NCBI RefSeq assembly: GCF_009846885.1
Contig: NZ_WUWM01000004.1
Location: 186,001-250,000, forward strand
Reading direction: 5' to 3'
DNA length: 64,000 nt
Source of the DNA: Paenibacillus puerhi
GTDB taxonomy: Bacteria; Bacillota; Bacilli; Paenibacillales; NBRC-103111
In this document: positions 63,570 to 64,000 of the stretch, in pieces
Position numbering within the stretch: the first letter of the stretch is position 1
How the letters are laid out: every line of letters starts with the position of its first letter
Program-made: the position numbers and the translations under genes
The notes under the pieces: generated by a model
The model's input: the letters and a program-made list of their open reading frames with translations, nothing else
What the model was told of the DNA's origin: nothing
Databases searched by the model: none

Positions 63570-64000
63570 CTATAGCAGATGCATCTTCGCTTCCGCCTCC
63601 TCCCAAGCCACCGTATAACCATGACCCTTCGCACAGAAAATCGAGGAGGACGTGTATAAAGGATCCGCGTCCTTCCTATAGCCCTTTCGTTCGATCACCT
63701 CTTGCTCGTTATGACAGCGGTCGTAGCCGGCGAAGACAAGCTGCAGGACGCCCTTGCCATGGGTGAAGGAAGCCAGCTCGGTGCTGTAGCTCATGAAGGT
63801 TGCCACCGGAACTTTGCCTGTAATGACGGCATGGGCAGCTGTAGTTTGCGGCGGCTCAAACTGTCCATGGGCCTGCTGGATATCCGATAACACCCTTCCG
63901 ATGTAGTCAAGCTCCACTTTGATTTTAAACTGATAATACGGCTCAAGCAGCACGTTGTCCGCCTTCTCCAGCCCTTGTCTTAACGCGCGAAAGGCCGCTT
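63570..64000 (-). CDS. TetM/EF-G-like translation factor, C-terminal part, 5' end outside window
   Basis: The frame stays open to the window edge. The visible ~143 residues start within the fourth domain (FRALRQGLEKADNVLLEPYYQFKIKVELDYIGRVLSDI, typical of domain V of EF-G and of ribosomal protection proteins) and end with AVITGKVPVATFMSYSTELASFTHGKGVLQLVFAGY, then RKDADPLYTSSSIFCAKGHGYTVAW. The last block resembles the C-terminus of TetM-like proteins rather than plain EF-G. It may protect ribosomes from tetracycline or be one of the common uncharacterised paralogues; the GTPase domain is not visible. Confidence 0.8.
   Translation of the reverse strand, partial: AAFRALRQGLEKADNVLLEPYYQFKIKVELDYIGRVLSDIQQAHGQFEPPQTTAAHAVITGKVPVATFMSYSTELASFTHGKGVLQLVFAGYDRCHNEQEVIERKGYRKDADPLYTSSSIFCAKGHGYTVAWEEAEAKMHLL

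Overview
The window reads as a chromosome segment of an endospore-forming, moderately GC-rich Bacillales bacterium, most likely Paenibacillus or a close relative. This rests on family content and gene style rather than on a marker gene: a GerA-type germination operon, YesM/YesN-type two-component genes beside a sugar-type ABC transporter, AraC regulators, a copper-amine-oxidase stalk-domain protein, PspC, purine-riboswitch control of xpt-pbuX, and strong AGGAGG ribosome sites. No rRNA or tRNA gene and no insertion sequence was recognised.

Layout. 0-8 kb: 3' end of a type II NADH dehydrogenase, an apparently N-truncated AraC regulator, a PhyH dioxygenase fused to HEAT repeats, PspC, a large protein joining a cyclic-nucleotide-binding domain to a DASS-type transporter, a thioredoxin-reductase-like flavoprotein and a DUF1697 protein. 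8-17.3 kb: starch region, with a cytoplasmic alpha-amylase, a secreted 2157-residue protein carrying two GH13 catalytic domains plus starch-binding modules, and an orphan OmpR-type response regulator; both the giant amylase and the regulator have a cre-like site upstream. 17.4-19.65 kb: xpt-pbuX purine salvage operon behind a guanine-type riboswitch.

19.65-21.2 kb is a visibly AT-rich island. It holds a type III toxin-antitoxin locus: a consensus promoter, three 39-nt tandem repeats that can each fold as an H-type pseudoknot, a terminator, then a ToxN/AbiQ-family toxin gene. Beside it is a lipoprotein gene broken at a C7 tract. This is the most interesting object in the window.

21.2-30.8 kb: UDG-like protein/zinc ribbon/GNAT operon, large catalase, a solute-binding lipoprotein overlapping a chemoreceptor gene, a phospholipase-D-like protein, DUF4385. 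30.8-34.8 kb: ger operon. 34.9-38.3 kb: a broken small ORF, an SPFH protein, a TrmB-type regulator with an operator on its own promoter, and an RlmN-family methyltransferase. 38.4-41.9 kb: sugar-nucleotide and glycosyltransferase genes. 42-48 kb: a frameshifted membrane protein, an epimerase, greA, an Ntn-amidase-like gene coupled to an XRE regulator with two identical operators, and a FUSC transporter. 48-52.5 kb: stalk-domain protein, maltose acetyltransferase, and an SDR/TetR divergent pair with a nested palindrome. 52.6-62 kb: a coherent nucleotide/nucleoside scavenging unit (ABC transporter, 5'-nucleotidase, ribokinase, nucleoside hydrolase) divergent from a YesM/YesN two-component pair. 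The window ends with a Gfo/Idh/MocA oxidoreductase, DUF3817, and the 3' end of a TetM-like ribosomal protection factor.

Three genes (near 20.8-21.2, 34.9-35.1 and 42.0-42.9 kb) appear frameshifted. From one sequence I cannot separate real decay, phase variation and assembly error.
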